Assembly (NCBI RefSeq): GCF_014280935.1
Contig: NZ_JACLZI010000036.1
Span: forward strand, 407,073-471,072
Origin: Aquibacillus kalidii
GTDB lineage: Bacteria; Bacillota; Bacilli; Bacillales; Amphibacillaceae
DNA length: 64,000 bases
Direction of reading: 5' to 3'
Shown here: one piece after another, positions 36,583-46,193 of the stretch
Position numbering within the stretch: position 1 is the first letter of the stretch
Layout of the letters: each line of letters begins with the position of its first letter
The notes under the pieces: model-generated
Seen by the model: the letters and a program-made list of their open reading frames with translations, nothing else
What the model was told of the DNA's origin: nothing
Databases searched by the model: none
Program-made: the position numbers and the translations under genes

Positions 36583-38013
36583 TTAAAACAACAGCAGTGC
36601 ACATGTTGTCGATACAATTAAACCTAAAATAACAGGAACGAAATTTTTACGTACTAAGTCCATTACAGGTACGCCACAAAAACCCGCTACTGCAACTAAA
36701 GAGGACCAAGCAATAATGGTACCCCCACCAGTCCAAATTGAGCCCATTTGACCTATTGCTGCTAAAGTAGATGGGTCAATTCCACTATTAGCAAGCGCTC
36801 CTGATAACGCGCCGGTAAGTGGTAGTCCTGAGAATCCAGATCCATCAAGGCCAGTAATAATTCCGATAATTAAGATACTAAAAGCTGCTAAGAATGCATT
36901 TTGTGGTAAATACTCCTGAGTAGACTTTACTAAATCAAAAAGTAAAGCTGGCTTGGCTTCATCTCCCAATGATAAGATACTACCTGCAAAATCTGAACTT
37001 CCTAAAAAGAAAAAGCCTGCAATTGGAATAACCGGACCCATTGCTTTAAAAGCAAACACAAACCCATTTATAATATGTTCACTCACATAATCTAAAGAAC
37101 GATGTTTACCAAATGCAAAGGAAGAGAACAATAATAAGATTATGGCTACACCACCAATAAATGCCGCACCATCTCCCCCTTCAAATCCGCCCATTCTCCC
37201 TGAGGTCAGTTTTGTTGAAACCATAATAATCATGACAGCTAACATTGAAACAGGCACTACTACCGCAAACACCTTGCTCCAGAGTGATAAGTTTTTACTT
37301 TCCATAATTCTGGATGATTCCTCTTCTGAACCTTGCATGGATGCCAGTTCATTTGCAACCATCGGGTCATCTTTAGACCTTATTAATTTACGATTTAAGA
37401 GGTACGCTAAACCAATGGCAACTAAACCTGTAATCAGGGATAAAACCAACACTTGATTTAGTATTGTTCCCGCCTCTACACCAGCAGCCTTTGCAGACAA
37501 TCCTGGTGCTACTTGTATAATATAATCAGAAGATAAAGCCATCCCCTGACCAGCTAAAGCTACAGCCATCGCCCCCATCATAGCAGGAAGCCCTGCACGA
37601 ATAGCAGCTGGAACTAATAAAGCACAAATTAATGGAATAGCCGGAGTTGGCCAAAAGAATAATGATATTATATACGTTACCCCTACTAATACAAAGAAAG
37701 CAACATGACCGTTAATCATCACCTTTTGAATCGGCTTAATCATTCGTTTATCTGCACCTAAATCTCTTAAAGAGTGCAATAAAGCTACCATGAAGGTAAT
37801 GATTAAAAATATATTAAAAAGCTCTTTGGCAGCGACCAAATTAGCATTAAATACTGCTGTAAACCCATCTATAATGCTCCCTTGATAAACCCAAGCCACA
37901 AGAAATGTACCCAATAATGTCGGGAGTACAACTCCTCTCCTAAACATCATTGTTACGATAATGGCTAATGTAAAGAGACCATATAATAAATGAGACACTG
38001 TCAATTCTGCCAT
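36583..38013 (-). CDS. Predicted organic-anion permease, IT superfamily-like
   Basis: 476-aa integral membrane protein with about 11-12 helices. It includes WPTPAIPLICALLVPAAIRAGLPAMMGAMAVALAGQGMAL in the first half and GLDGSGFSGLPLTGALSGALANSG...GGGTIIAWSS in the second, resembling re-entrant loops of ion-transporter-superfamily permeases (DcuC/GntP-like). A hydrophilic loop lies near 215-240. ATG 38013 follows AGGAGG. It is next to a DUF1028 gene on the same strand but separated by a terminator. The substrate cannot be read from sequence. Confidence 0.75.
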   Translation of the reverse strand: MAELTVSHLLYGLFTLAIIVTMMFRRGVVLPTLLGTFLVAWVYQGSIIDGFTAVFNANLVAAKELFNIFLIITFMVALLHSLRDLGADKRMIKPIQKVMINGHVAFFVLVGVTYIISLFFWPTPAIPLICALLVPAAIRAGLPAMMGAMAVALAGQGMALSSDYIIQVAPGLSAKAAGVEAGTILNQVLVLSLITGLVAIGLAYLLNRKLIRSKDDPMVANELASMQGSEEESSRIMESKNLSLWSKVFAVVVPVSMLAVMIIMVSTKLTSGRMGGFEGGDGAAFIGGVAIILLLFSSFAFGKHRSLDYVSEHIINGFVFAFKAMGPVIPIAGFFFLGSSDFAGSILSLGDEAKPALLFDLVKSTQEYLPQNAFLAAFSILIIGIITGLDGSGFSGLPLTGALSGALANSGIDPSTLAAIGQMGSIWTGGGTIIAWSSLVAVAGFCGVPVMDLVRKNFVPVILGLIVSTTCALLLF

Positions 38014-38130
38014 ACCTGTATCGCCTCCTATTCTCAGTTAAAAAAATAACTGTGCTATAACCTATGCTCATAGCTAAATCTAGGTGACGATATTCATTTC
38101 ATACAGAATCTTCGGATAGTTGTATGAAAT

Positions 38131-38161
38131 TAAAAAGAGTTGTCCCAAAAAAGGACAACTC
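38131..38161 (-). terminator. Intrinsic terminator of the DUF1028 gene
   Basis: On the minus strand GAGTTGTCC and GGACAACTC pair across a 7-nt loop and TTTTTAATTT follows. Confidence 0.92.
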
Positions 38162-38174
38162 CATTTAACGCATG

Positions 38175-39038
38175 TTATTTATTCTTTATAAAATCTAACA
38201 CTTCTTTATCTAATTTGCCTTTTTCTAACTCACGTTCTTCAAAGTTTTCTGTATGTATGAATCTGGTAAATTGATCATACAGCTTGTTATCATCAACCTT
38301 TTGATCATGTAGATAACCAAATTTAATCAAACCGTTGATAAGTTCCTCTCTAACTTCACCACTAATCTCTAGAATATTTTCGGTTTTTGTTTCTCCGAAG
38401 TACAATTGCTGTAAATGATAAAGGCGAATTAATTCTTTGATTGGTTCAGGGTGATCATCAACTCGTAGATCAATTAATACATCATTTAATCCACCGTATC
38501 CTCCTTTTTCTTTCACAACATAAATTGCAGCTGATTGTTTACCACGGCTATCTCCGCCAGCCTCTTGCGCAGCATCTAGTGCAGCCAATAATTTTTCAGC
38601 TAAAGATCCTGTAGTTTTTTTAAATCCTTCTCCTAAAGCTGTAACTGTTTCCTCATTTACTAGTATATTCCCTTGCGCAGCAAAATTTTCTCCCGTTATT
38701 CCTCCAGCCCAATCGTAACAATTATTCCCAGTAAATGTTCCTACATTACCTTTGGCATCGACTATGCCAAATTGTCTATCTTCCTTATCTGGATCTTTTT
38801 CAGTTAATAATTGGATGACTTCTTCCACTGACTTACCACTTTCTAGCAAGGCTAATCCATCCGGTCCGTAAGCCGGGTTTGCAAAAGCTTGTGTAGCAAT
38901 TGCACCAACTCCTGCCTTGGCCCATGGTACCACAGAACCTACTGCAATGAATTTCGATTGAACCGCTATCCCTAGTTCCTCTGTTTCCGGATCAAAACCT
39001 ACAATTGAAAAGGTTGCAACAATATCTTTCTTTTTCAT
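38175..39038 (-). CDS. DUF1028 Ntn-hydrolase-like protein
   Basis: 287-aa protein. Residues 1-200 are a DUF1028 domain: ATFSIVGFDPETEELGIAVQSKF, GVGAIATQAFANPAYGPDGL, QFGIVDAKGNVGTFTGNNCYDWAGG and AAQGNIL. The fold is related to N-terminal-nucleophile hydrolases such as proteasome beta subunits. The C-terminal 80 residues form a helical extension. I begin at ATG 39038, with GGAGG ahead. It is not exported. The substrate is unknown; the anion permease downstream suggests catabolism of an imported amide or ureide-like compound, which is inference. Confidence 0.82.
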   Translation of the reverse strand: MKKKDIVATFSIVGFDPETEELGIAVQSKFIAVGSVVPWAKAGVGAIATQAFANPAYGPDGLALLESGKSVEEVIQLLTEKDPDKEDRQFGIVDAKGNVGTFTGNNCYDWAGGITGENFAAQGNILVNEETVTALGEGFKKTTGSLAEKLLAALDAAQEAGGDSRGKQSAAIYVVKEKGGYGGLNDVLIDLRVDDHPEPIKELIRLYHLQQLYFGETKTENILEISGEVREELINGLIKFGYLHDQKVDDNKLYDQFTRFIHTENFEERELEKGKLDKEVLDFIKNK

Positions 39039-39215
39039 GATTACCTCCATCATTATAATATTTGTTATCGTATCGCAAGTGGGATATAAAGTATCACCGT
39101 ATCATAGACCCATTTTTTATAATGGAAAGGCTTTTACCTCCTCTAACAGGAGTATCTATTAAACCTTTTTTTGAAAACAACACCCGCAAATACTTGTTAG
39201 ATACTTTTATTATAG

Positions 39216-39250
39216 ATAAAAAGAGCCCCCTAAGTATAGGAAAGGCTCTT
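39216..39250 (-). terminator. Intrinsic terminator of thiT
   Basis: AAGAGCC and GGCTCTT pair across a 16-nt loop and are followed by TTTTTATC on the minus strand. Confidence 0.8.
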
Positions 39251-39255
39251 AATAA

Positions 39256-39822
39256 TCAAATTTTAATCAAACGCGGTTGTCTAGAAAATAACAACCAAAC
39301 AGCCACGGTACAAATAATAAAGGATGGTAGCATATAGGTTCCGTTATATGTAATCGAATACCACCAGACGGGAATCCCCTCAGGCGCATATTCCTTAAAA
39401 AATACAACACCAGCTAGTATATGGGCAAGATAGCGAACACTACACCCCAATAAAACACCCATGATTACATTTCGTATAAATGCTCTACTATTTTCGGCAC
39501 TAATTGCTTTTCTAGCTTGTTTTGCAAATAGACCCGCAAGCCCTAACCCAGCAAATGCTACACCATATTCCAATATTGCTTGGAGCCAATGTCTAATATG
39601 CGGTTCTATAATTAATTGTAAAAGGCCATATAATAAACCTGCTAATAAACCACCCTTTGTCCCCCAACGAAATGCAACTAAGAAAATCGGAATCATCGCA
39701 AGTGAAACAGAACCACCCTGTGGCCAGATTTTAAATGATAAAAATGGGATAAGGTCTAAAACAATCGCAAACGAGGCAAAGATAGCCACCTCAACTAAAA
39801 ATAACGTTCTTTTTACATCCAT
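39256..39822 (-). CDS. thiT: Thiamine ECF transporter substrate-binding component
   Basis: 188-aa S component (ThiT, formerly YuaJ) with six membrane helices, which binds thiamine for a shared energy-coupling module not encoded here. Family marks: PQGGSVSLAMIPIFLVAFRWG, the thiamine-site aromatic residues in AILEYGVAFAGLG and VWWYSITYNGTYMLPSFIIC. ATG 39822 follows AAGGGGAG. A TPP riboswitch with terminator precedes it, so the gene is off when thiamine pyrophosphate is plentiful. Confidence 0.95.
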   Translation of the reverse strand: MDVKRTLFLVEVAIFASFAIVLDLIPFLSFKIWPQGGSVSLAMIPIFLVAFRWGTKGGLLAGLLYGLLQLIIEPHIRHWLQAILEYGVAFAGLGLAGLFAKQARKAISAENSRAFIRNVIMGVLLGCSVRYLAHILAGVVFFKEYAPEGIPVWWYSITYNGTYMLPSFIICTVAVWLLFSRQPRLIKI

Positions 39823-39846
39823 CTAATTATACTCCCCTTCTATTTT

Positions 39847-39885
39847 TGGCAATAAAAAAACAATGCCATAGGGAAGCTTCCTGAT
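39847..39885 (-). terminator. Riboswitch-controlled terminator in the thiT leader
   Basis: On the minus strand a hairpin around GGAAGCTTCC with outer CCAT/ATGG pairs is followed by CATTG and seven T. It lies between the TPP aptamer and the thiT start. Confidence 0.75.
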
Positions 39886-39919
39886 GGAGAAACCCAAATA
39901 CATTGATACTATACCATCA

Positions 39920-40010
39920 ACAGCCACCATCCCTACGCTAGAATTAACTAACAGGTTCAAAGGGTCTGACAACAAGTCACTCTCAGCCAATAAAAAGGCT
40001 CCCCCTGAAG
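39920..40010 (-). promoter_or_regulatory. TPP riboswitch
   Basis: Minus-strand THI-element signature in correct order: GGGGGAGCC, GGCTGAGAG, GACCCTTTGAACCTG, GTTAAT, and CTAGCGTAGGGA. It lies about 100 nt upstream of thiT, with a terminator between, so TPP binding would stop transcription. Confidence 0.96.
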
Positions 40011-40084
40011 GCTTTGTTTATTTATGCTATTTTAACAGTCGTAATTATACACAAGTATGGTAAACCTAGCAACATTATTAATTT

Positions 40085-40125
40085 CATAAAAAATGCCTAG
40101 TAGTATAATTACTAGACATTTTCTA
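40085..40125 (-). terminator. Intrinsic terminator of pepF
   Basis: AAAATGCCTAGTA and TACTAGACATTTT (one mismatch) pair across a 7-nt loop, with a T-run on the minus strand. Confidence 0.85.
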
Positions 40126-40133
40126 TAGTAAAA

Positions 40134-41933
40134 TTATTGCTTTGTTTCCGTTAACTCAAGAAATTCTTCTACATCCTTTATACAAAGTTGGATGCCTTTT
40201 TGCCAAAAATCTAGTTGATTGAGTTCTACATTCAGATGTTTCCTAGCTAACTCTTCCACTGTCATACGACCTGTGTCCTTAAGAAGTTCATTATAGGATT
40301 CTTCAAAAGTTTCGGGTGCTTCCACTGCATTAGCATATATGCCTAAACTAAATAAATAGCCAAATGTATAAGGGAAGTTGTAAAACGGTACATCTGTTAT
40401 ATGAAAATGCAGTTTTGATGCCCAGAACGTTGGATCATACTTCTCTAATTCCTGACAATACGCTTCTTTTTGAGCCTCTTCCATAATTTCATTCAATCTA
40501 TCTGCAGACACTAGTCCTGTTTTTCGTTCCTCATAAAACCTTGTTTCAAATAGAAATCTAGCATGAATATTCATAAAAAAGGCAACACTTCTTTGAATTT
40601 TGTCTTCAAGTAAAGAAATTTTTTCTTCCATAGAATTAGCGTTCTTTACAGCTGCATCCGCCACGATCATTTCCGCAAAGGTAGAAGCTGTTTCAGCAAC
40701 ATTCATGGCATATCCTTGATTCAATGTTTCTAACTCATCCATAATATGTTGGTGGTATCCATGACCTAATTCATGTGCCAAAGTGGCTACGTTTGCTGCA
40801 CTGCCTGAATAGGTCATAAATATTCTCGTTTGCTTACTATCTGGAAAACTAGTACAAAATCCACCTGGGCGTTTTCCAGGTCTGTCCTCTGCTTCAATCC
40901 AATTTTCGTCGAATGCTCTTTGTGCAAATGTCGCCATTTTTTTACTAAACTTCCCAAATTGCTCTACAATCATCTTAGCCGCTTCATCATATTCTACTTT
41001 CTCTGTGGATGAAACAATAGGAGCTTCCAAGTCATACCAACTAAGTTTTTCAAGACCAAGTAATTGTGCTTTTCTCTGTAAATAAGACACAAAAATTTGT
41101 TTATTTTCAGTAATGGCTTGCCACATCACCTCTAATGTTTTAGAGTCCATCCGGTTATATGTGAGTGGCTCCTTTAATACATCTTTCCAGTTTCTGTGTT
41201 TATATGTCTGTAATCTAAAACCAGCTAAGTGATTAAGTGTTTCGCTAAAGAGATCTGATTGTTCAGACCAAGCACCTTCTAATGCTGTAAATGCAGCTTT
41301 ACGCTTCTGACGATCAGCATCGTTTAAAAAATTTGCTGCTTGACCAACTGAATAATTTTCTTCTTTCCCATCTTGATTAATATGCACCGTCATTTTACTC
41401 ACAATAGCATCATACATTTCTCCCCATGCATGGTACCCATCAACAGATAGGTCATTAAGAAGCATCTCTTGAGCTGGTGGGAGTTTATCCTTAGCCAATC
41501 TTCTTCTTTCATCAAGAATAAAAGAAAAAGGTTTAAGTTCAACACTATTAACTAGTTTAGACCAGGAAGATTCTTCTATTTTAACTAAAAGATTATCTAG
41601 TTTAGTTAAACTACTTTGATAGATCGCGAACAACTCATTTCTTCTTCCTACTAGTAACCTAGCCTTTTTGTCATTTACATTTTGCGCTGATAAACATCCG
41701 ATAAACGCCGAAGCTTCATTCAATTGTTTGGTAGTCAAATCTAACGTGTTAATCATTTTTTCTAAGCTACTAGAATCTTCACCTAAAATAGATAAATCTA
41801 TATCTGCTAAATTAGACTCCAATCTATCCATGTTATCACTTAGATCTTTCAAATATGTATCAAACTTTACTGATTCACTTCCACCTGGAAACAGGACATC
41901 TAGATCCCAAACTTGACTGTATTGACTTCCCAT
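40134..41933 (-). CDS. pepF: M3 family oligoendopeptidase, PepF-like
   Basis: 599-aa cytosolic zinc oligopeptidase. The zinc motif HELGHGYHQH (about residue 385) supplies two His and the catalytic Glu; the third ligand lies in NVAETASTFAEM. The C-terminal YNFPYTFGYLFSLGIYA and the helical N-terminal half match the M3B oligoendopeptidase group. Of three consecutive ATGs (41939, 41936, 41933) the last has the best distance from GGAG. It degrades peptides of roughly 7-20 residues in the family. Monocistronic. Confidence 0.92.
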   Translation of the reverse strand: MGSQYSQVWDLDVLFPGGSESVKFDTYLKDLSDNMDRLESNLADIDLSILGEDSSSLEKMINTLDLTTKQLNEASAFIGCLSAQNVNDKKARLLVGRRNELFAIYQSSLTKLDNLLVKIEESSWSKLVNSVELKPFSFILDERRRLAKDKLPPAQEMLLNDLSVDGYHAWGEMYDAIVSKMTVHINQDGKEENYSVGQAANFLNDADRQKRKAAFTALEGAWSEQSDLFSETLNHLAGFRLQTYKHRNWKDVLKEPLTYNRMDSKTLEVMWQAITENKQIFVSYLQRKAQLLGLEKLSWYDLEAPIVSSTEKVEYDEAAKMIVEQFGKFSKKMATFAQRAFDENWIEAEDRPGKRPGGFCTSFPDSKQTRIFMTYSGSAANVATLAHELGHGYHQHIMDELETLNQGYAMNVAETASTFAEMIVADAAVKNANSMEEKISLLEDKIQRSVAFFMNIHARFLFETRFYEERKTGLVSADRLNEIMEEAQKEAYCQELEKYDPTFWASKLHFHITDVPFYNFPYTFGYLFSLGIYANAVEAPETFEESYNELLKDTGRMTVEELARKHLNVELNQLDFWQKGIQLCIKDVEEFLELTETKQ

Positions 41934-42050
41934 CATCATTTCTCCTTTATATTAACTTTATCCATTTTATATTACTAAATAATATGCAAGAAAGGTATCA
42001 TTTCACTGCGAGAACTTAGAAATAGTTACCACAGATTTCTTCTCAAATGA

Positions 42051-42084
42051 GTAAAACGGACAACAAATATGTTGTCCGTTTTCT
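42051..42084 (-). terminator. Intrinsic terminator of the manganese catalase gene
   Basis: AAAACGGACAAC (42053-42064) pairs with GTTGTCCGTTTT (42071-42082) across a 6-nt loop. Confidence 0.92.
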
Positions 42085-42093
42085 ATAGTCTGA

Positions 42094-42957
42094 TTAGTAC
42101 TTATCTGGATCCGGGTGAATATTAGATGTCCTTAAAACATTTAGTGGTGTGTCATGTAGCCATTTTGGTGCAGGACTTAACTTTGGCTTTTTCCCAAAAG
42201 GAACAGGATTTTCTACATAATTGAAGACACCTAGGCCATCCATGCTAGTTCCATACGCCCAGCGCCCAGTGGCACTCTCGTTTCCAGCAGAATAATTAAA
42301 TAATGTATATGACACTTCTTGTTTTTCTAGTTCCCGAGGGAAAGTACTTGGTACTACGACGTTTTCTTTTGCTTCTAATTCAGCGATTGCTGCTAACCAT
42401 TGGTTTTGATGCATCGTGTCACGAGCAATTAACCAAGAAAGCATATCCTTAACCCCACGGTCATCAGCTTCTTCGTATAATCTTACAGCTTGTAAGCGCC
42501 CCATGGACTCAGCTGTCAAGTTAGCTCTCATATCGGCTAACAGATTACCACTAGCTCCAATGTATTTTGCAGACCATCTATTCCCTACACTATCAGCCGG
42601 TAAAGCTCCTGCTCCGGATACGATTGCATGCTGAGGATTCGTTCCACCTAAAATAGCAGCCACAGTTGGATCCGTAACAGCTTGGTCAAGATCTACCTCC
42701 GGTGTACCGTCTAGTAATCTAGCGATCATAGTTGCAAGCATTTCTATATGAGCAAGCTCTTCCGCACCTGTATCCATCAGTAAGTCTTTATATTTACTAT
42801 CGCCACCTCTCGTATTCCATCCTTGGAACAAATACTGCAGTGCGACAGACATTTCACCGTATTGCCCACCTAAAATTTCCTGTAATTTTTTTGCAAAAAT
42901 AGGATCGGGTCTTTCCGGTTTAGCTCTATACTGAAGCTCTTTAACATGATAAAACAT
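42094..42957 (-). CDS. Manganese catalase
   Basis: 287-aa non-haem catalase with a di-manganese site in a ferritin-like bundle. Ligands are visible: E35 in GQYGEMSVA, E67 and H70 in EELAHIEM, E near 148 in LTAESMGRLQ, and H near 182 in ARDTMHQNQW. The C-terminal tail (GVFNYVENPVPFG...HPDPDKY) is of the YdbD type. I start at ATG 42957, which leads into FYHVKELQY with GGGAGAG upstream; the longer frame is not conserved. Protects vegetative cells or spores from peroxide. Confidence 0.93.
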   Translation of the reverse strand: MFYHVKELQYRAKPERPDPIFAKKLQEILGGQYGEMSVALQYLFQGWNTRGGDSKYKDLLMDTGAEELAHIEMLATMIARLLDGTPEVDLDQAVTDPTVAAILGGTNPQHAIVSGAGALPADSVGNRWSAKYIGASGNLLADMRANLTAESMGRLQAVRLYEEADDRGVKDMLSWLIARDTMHQNQWLAAIAELEAKENVVVPSTFPRELEKQEVSYTLFNYSAGNESATGRWAYGTSMDGLGVFNYVENPVPFGKKPKLSPAPKWLHDTPLNVLRTSNIHPDPDKY

Positions 42958-43133
42958 TCCTAAACACTCTCCCTTTAGATGCTTTCTGTATTGGTACCTT
43001 TTATCATTAATTCCCATTTAACCTGAAGATCTTCTCTTTTAAGTAAAAGAATTAATGTATCTCATGGCCCCTATACTTATCTATTCAGGAGAAGGCAATA
43101 TGTGCATGGTCTAAATTGAAGCTTATTAATAAA

Positions 43134-43601
43134 CTAAAACATTTGATGTATTGGTTTCTTATTTAACACACTTTCCTTTAATGTTCTTTGCATGTGTCCA
43201 ATCCCTTTAGAACCTAAGAGCGGGAATTGAATGGTAACATCTTTATGAAAACTAGCTTCTACTATTGGACGGTATTTCTTTCCAGTTAGTACAACGATAT
43301 TTTCATATTTATTTAAATTTTTATAAATAACTTGATTTTTCAACGTATTAATCGAAATAATTTCGTCACTTTTCATATTAAACGTTACATCATAGTTTCC
43401 TGACACTGTATCTACAGGTAACAAAAAACCATGTTTTGCCGATAAAATAATCCAGTTATCAAAATAAGTTGTGGCGTATTGCTCGCACAAGCGATGAAAA
43501 GTCCCAATATAGGCTTCTTTTGCAGAAACAGCACCCAAATGAGCATACTTATCCCAAATCTTTTTCCTGCCACAGGGAATAATACATAATTCTTTCTTCA
43601 T
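43134..43601 (-). CDS. DUF6884-like protein
   Basis: 155-aa cytosolic protein with an N-terminal IIPCGRKKIWDKY motif, a central WIILSAKHGFLLP and a C-terminal FPLLGSKGIGHMQRTL. This is the layout of DUF6884 proteins, which are scattered among bacteria and phages and resemble nucleotide or nucleoside hydrolase folds. Function unknown. ATG 43601 follows GGAGG. It stands alone between the manganese catalase and ilvD. Confidence 0.65.
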   Translation of the reverse strand: MKKELCIIPCGRKKIWDKYAHLGAVSAKEAYIGTFHRLCEQYATTYFDNWIILSAKHGFLLPVDTVSGNYDVTFNMKSDEIISINTLKNQVIYKNLNKYENIVVLTGKKYRPIVEASFHKDVTIQFPLLGSKGIGHMQRTLKESVLNKKPIHQMF

Positions 43602-43754
43602 GGTTTCCTCCTTAGAACGTATTATTACTATTTTAACATGAACGAGATCATTAACCGTCAGTCATACCTCTCACCCAAACCGTTATATTTTCTAACATAA
43701 TAAGTAATGTTTTTTCACTTATATACCTTTAAATTCCAATAACCACCCTTTTAA

Positions 43755-43768
43755 AGAAAGCGTTTCAA
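43755..43768 (+). promoter_or_regulatory. Candidate cre (CcpA) site upstream of ilvD
   Basis: AGAAAGCGTTTCAA matches the cre consensus TGWAARCGYTWNCW at 12 of 14 positions, with core AAAGCGTTT. It lies about 135-150 bp before the predicted ilvD start site. CcpA activates the ilv-leu operon in B. subtilis, so a site here is plausible. Confidence 0.45.
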
Positions 43769-43840
43769 AAACGTTCACAATTACATTGTTTTCTTACAGT
43801 ATTAGTTATGGAATCGCTTACCGATATTGCTACTTTTCTT

Positions 43841-43855
43841 AAATGTCAGAAAATT
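43841..43855 (+). promoter_or_regulatory. CodY box upstream of ilvD
   Basis: AAATGTCAGAAAATT matches the CodY motif AATTTTCWGAAAATT at 13 of 15 positions and lies 13 bp upstream of the -35 box. CodY with branched-chain amino acids and GTP represses ilv genes in Bacilli. Confidence 0.7.
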
Positions 43856-43868
43856 TTCACTAAACCTG

Positions 43869-43897
43869 TTGACCTTCTATTAAAATGGTTGTATTAT
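43869..43897 (+). promoter_or_regulatory. Sigma-A promoter of ilvD
   Basis: TTGACC (43869-43874), a 17-bp spacer and TATTAT (43892-43897). Transcription would start near 43904, 127 nt before ilvD. Confidence 0.8.
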
Positions 43898-44030
43898 TGT
43901 CGTCAATCAAAAGATTTCGTAACTTAATAGAAACGTATTCCTTATAAAAATTTTAATCCTTAAAAATTTATAAGTTTAATAGTAGCCAAAGATATCCCAA
44001 ATAAAATGACAGTGAATGAGGCGATACAAC

Positions 44031-45698
44031 ATGCGAAGCGATATGATTAAAAAAGGTATTGATCGTGCCCCCCACCGAAGCTTATTACATGCAACCGGGG
44101 TGAAGACGAGCGACATCGGAAAACCATTTATTGGGGTATGTAACTCTTATGTAGATATTATTCCAGGTCATAGACATTTAAACAAATTTGCTGAAGTTGT
44201 AAAGGATGCCATTCGTGAAGCCGGTGGTATTCCATTTGAATTCAATACCATTGGTGTCGATGACGGTATTGCAATGGGGCACATCGGAATGCGTTACTCG
44301 CTACCGAGCCGAGAAATTATTGCCGATAGTGCAGAAACTGTGATAAATGCGCACTGGTTTGACGGAGTTTTCTTCATACCTAACTGTGATAAAATTACAC
44401 CCGGTATGTTAATGGCTGCAGCAAGAACCAATGTCCCATCTGTATTTGTTTCAGGTGGACCAATGGAGGCTGGTATGTCTCCTTCAGGAAAACCACTTTC
44501 TTTAGTTTCCATGTTCGAAGGTGTCGGCGCATATCATTCGGGTAACATGACCGAGGAAGAATTAACTGAATTAGAAACGCTAGCTTGCCCTACTTGTGGG
44601 TCTTGTTCCGGAATGTTTACTGCCAACTCCATGAATTCCCTTATGGAAATGCTCGGTCTTACTGTTCCAGGAAATGGTACTATTTTAGCAACTTCTGAGG
44701 AAAGACATGAGTTAATTTATCAAGCTGCCAAACATTTAATGAACTTAATTGAGAAAGACATTAAGCCTAGAGATATTTTAACTAAAGAAACAATAGACGA
44801 TGCATTTGCTCTAGATATGGCAATGGGCGGTTCAACTAATACAGTACTACATACATTAGCTATCGCACATGAAGCTGGTATAGCGTATGATCTGAAAACC
44901 GTTAATGAAATTGCAGAGAAAGTACCTTATTTATCCAAAATAAGTCCGGCATCTGATTATTCCATGCACGATGTCCATCTTGCTGGAGGCGTAAGCGCCA
45001 TAATAAACGAGCTTTGCAAGATAGATGGTTTAATTCATAAAGATCGGATCACCATAACAGGTAAATCCATTTATGAAAATGTGAAAGATGCAAAAATCCT
45101 TAATAAAAATGTTATCCGTACAAAAGATAACCCATATAGTCCAGTGGGCGGATTATCTATATTACATGGTAACCTTGCCCCAGATGGAGGAGTTATTAAA
45201 GTAGGTGCAGTTGATCCATCCATTAAGCAGTTCAAAGGTGAAGCAATCGTATTCGAATCTCAAGATGAAGCACAGGCTGGCATCGATGACGGAACTGTTC
45301 GCTCTGGACATGTTGTCGTAATTCGATATGAGGGACCTAAAGGTGGACCTGGTATGCCTGAAATGCTCGCCCCTACCTCTTCCATCGCAGGCCGAGGGCT
45401 CGGTAAAGAAGTAGCCTTAATTACAGACGGCCGGTTTTCTGGAGCTACTAGAGGGATTTCAATCGGTCATATCTCGCCCGAAGCTGCAGAAGGCGGACCA
45501 ATTGCATATGTAAAAAACGGTGATGAAATTGTCATCGACTTAGAAAACAGGTCAATTGAACTATTGGTTGCTGATGAAGAATTAGCTAATAGGAAAGCAA
45601 CTTGGAAGAAACCTGAACCAAAAATCACAACAGGTTACTTAGGCAAATACGCAAAATTAGTTACATCAGCCAATACCGGTGGAGTCATGAAATTTTAA
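44031..45698 (+). CDS. ilvD: Dihydroxy-acid dehydratase
   Basis: 555-aa iron-sulfur enzyme of isoleucine and valine synthesis that dehydrates dihydroxy acids to 2-keto acids. Cluster cysteines are in NCDKITPGM and [32 protein letters not shown] and ITDGRFSG are further family marks. ATG 44031 has GAGG at 9-nt spacing; the frame opens at 44016, but its extra residues are not conserved. No terminator follows, so its transcript may run into the T-box leader. Confidence 0.97.
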   Translation: MRSDMIKKGIDRAPHRSLLHATGVKTSDIGKPFIGVCNSYVDIIPGHRHLNKFAEVVKDAIREAGGIPFEFNTIGVDDGIAMGHIGMRYSLPSREIIADSAETVINAHWFDGVFFIPNCDKITPGMLMAAARTNVPSVFVSGGPMEAGMSPSGKPLSLVSMFEGVGAYHSGNMTEEELTELETLACPTCGSCSGMFTANSMNSLMEMLGLTVPGNGTILATSEERHELIYQAAKHLMNLIEKDIKPRDILTKETIDDAFALDMAMGGSTNTVLHTLAIAHEAGIAYDLKTVNEIAEKVPYLSKISPASDYSMHDVHLAGGVSAIINELCKIDGLIHKDRITITGKSIYENVKDAKILNKNVIRTKDNPYSPVGGLSILHGNLAPDGGVIKVGAVDPSIKQFKGEAIVFESQDEAQAGIDDGTVRSGHVVVIRYEGPKGGPGMPEMLAPTSSIAGRGLGKEVALITDGRFSGATRGISIGHISPEAAEGGPIAYVKNGDEIVIDLENRSIELLVADEELANRKATWKKPEPKITTGYLGKYAKLVTSANTGGVMKF

Positions 45699-45756
45699 TT
45701 AAATAAAAATTTCCTATAGGCATGACCATTAATTTGTAGTAAGTTAGTATTAAGTA

Positions 45757-45785
45757 TTAACTTTATTAGCATCCTAGTATAGAAT
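45757..45785 (+). promoter_or_regulatory. Promoter of the T-box controlled ilvB operon
   Basis: TTAACT (45757-45762), a 17-bp spacer and TAGAAT (45780-45785). It would start RNA near 45792, just before the T-box stem I. Confidence 0.65.
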
Positions 45786-45815
45786 AAGATAAACAAAAAA
45801 TATAAATTAAATCGA

Positions 45816-46127
45816 CGACGGGAATAAAGGAATAAGATTATGTATTTACAGAGAGCCGGGGTTGCTGGAAGCCCGGAAATACACCTTATTCTGACATCGT
45901 CCCTGAGTGTTAAGTTGAAAGGTTTTTACCTATTAGGCTTAACCAGGTGTATATAAAGCACCTGTTATCAAAAGAAGCTTTTGTATTTTTACTAGCTTCA
46001 TGAGACAACATTTGTAAAAATGTTTGTGAATCAGGGTGGTACCGTGAAAAGAAAAGACCTTTTCTCCCTTGTTATTCTGCTTTTTTTGTTATTTGCAGTT
46101 AATTGGGTTAGAAATAGGTCTTTTTTC
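45816..46127 (+). promoter_or_regulatory. T-box leader, probable leucine (CUG) specifier
   Basis: All T-box parts are in order. Stem I is closed by GACGA/TCGTC and GAATAAG/CTTATTC. The specifier loop most likely presents CTG followed by A. The T-box sequence CAGGGTGGTACCGTG is at 46032-46046. The terminator stem runs AAAAGACCT...AGGTCTTTTTT (46052-46126). Uncharged tRNA-Leu would prevent termination and switch on ilvB through ilvA. The T-box is certain; the codon is my reading of the loop. Confidence 0.93.
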
Positions 46128-46193
46128 TGTATATAGAGAAAGAAATTATAGTTGGAATTTTCAAAATTATTATTCTTTTTAGGAGGGATTACA

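Noticed and set aside
39062..39337. 91-aa plus-strand frame
   Set aside because: It runs antisense across the thiT terminator and the thiT 3' end, with no binding site.
46155..46167. AATTTTCAAAATT palindrome before ilvB as a second CodY box
   Set aside because: It matches the 15-bp CodY motif in only about 11 positions and lies downstream of the T-box terminator; too weak to call.
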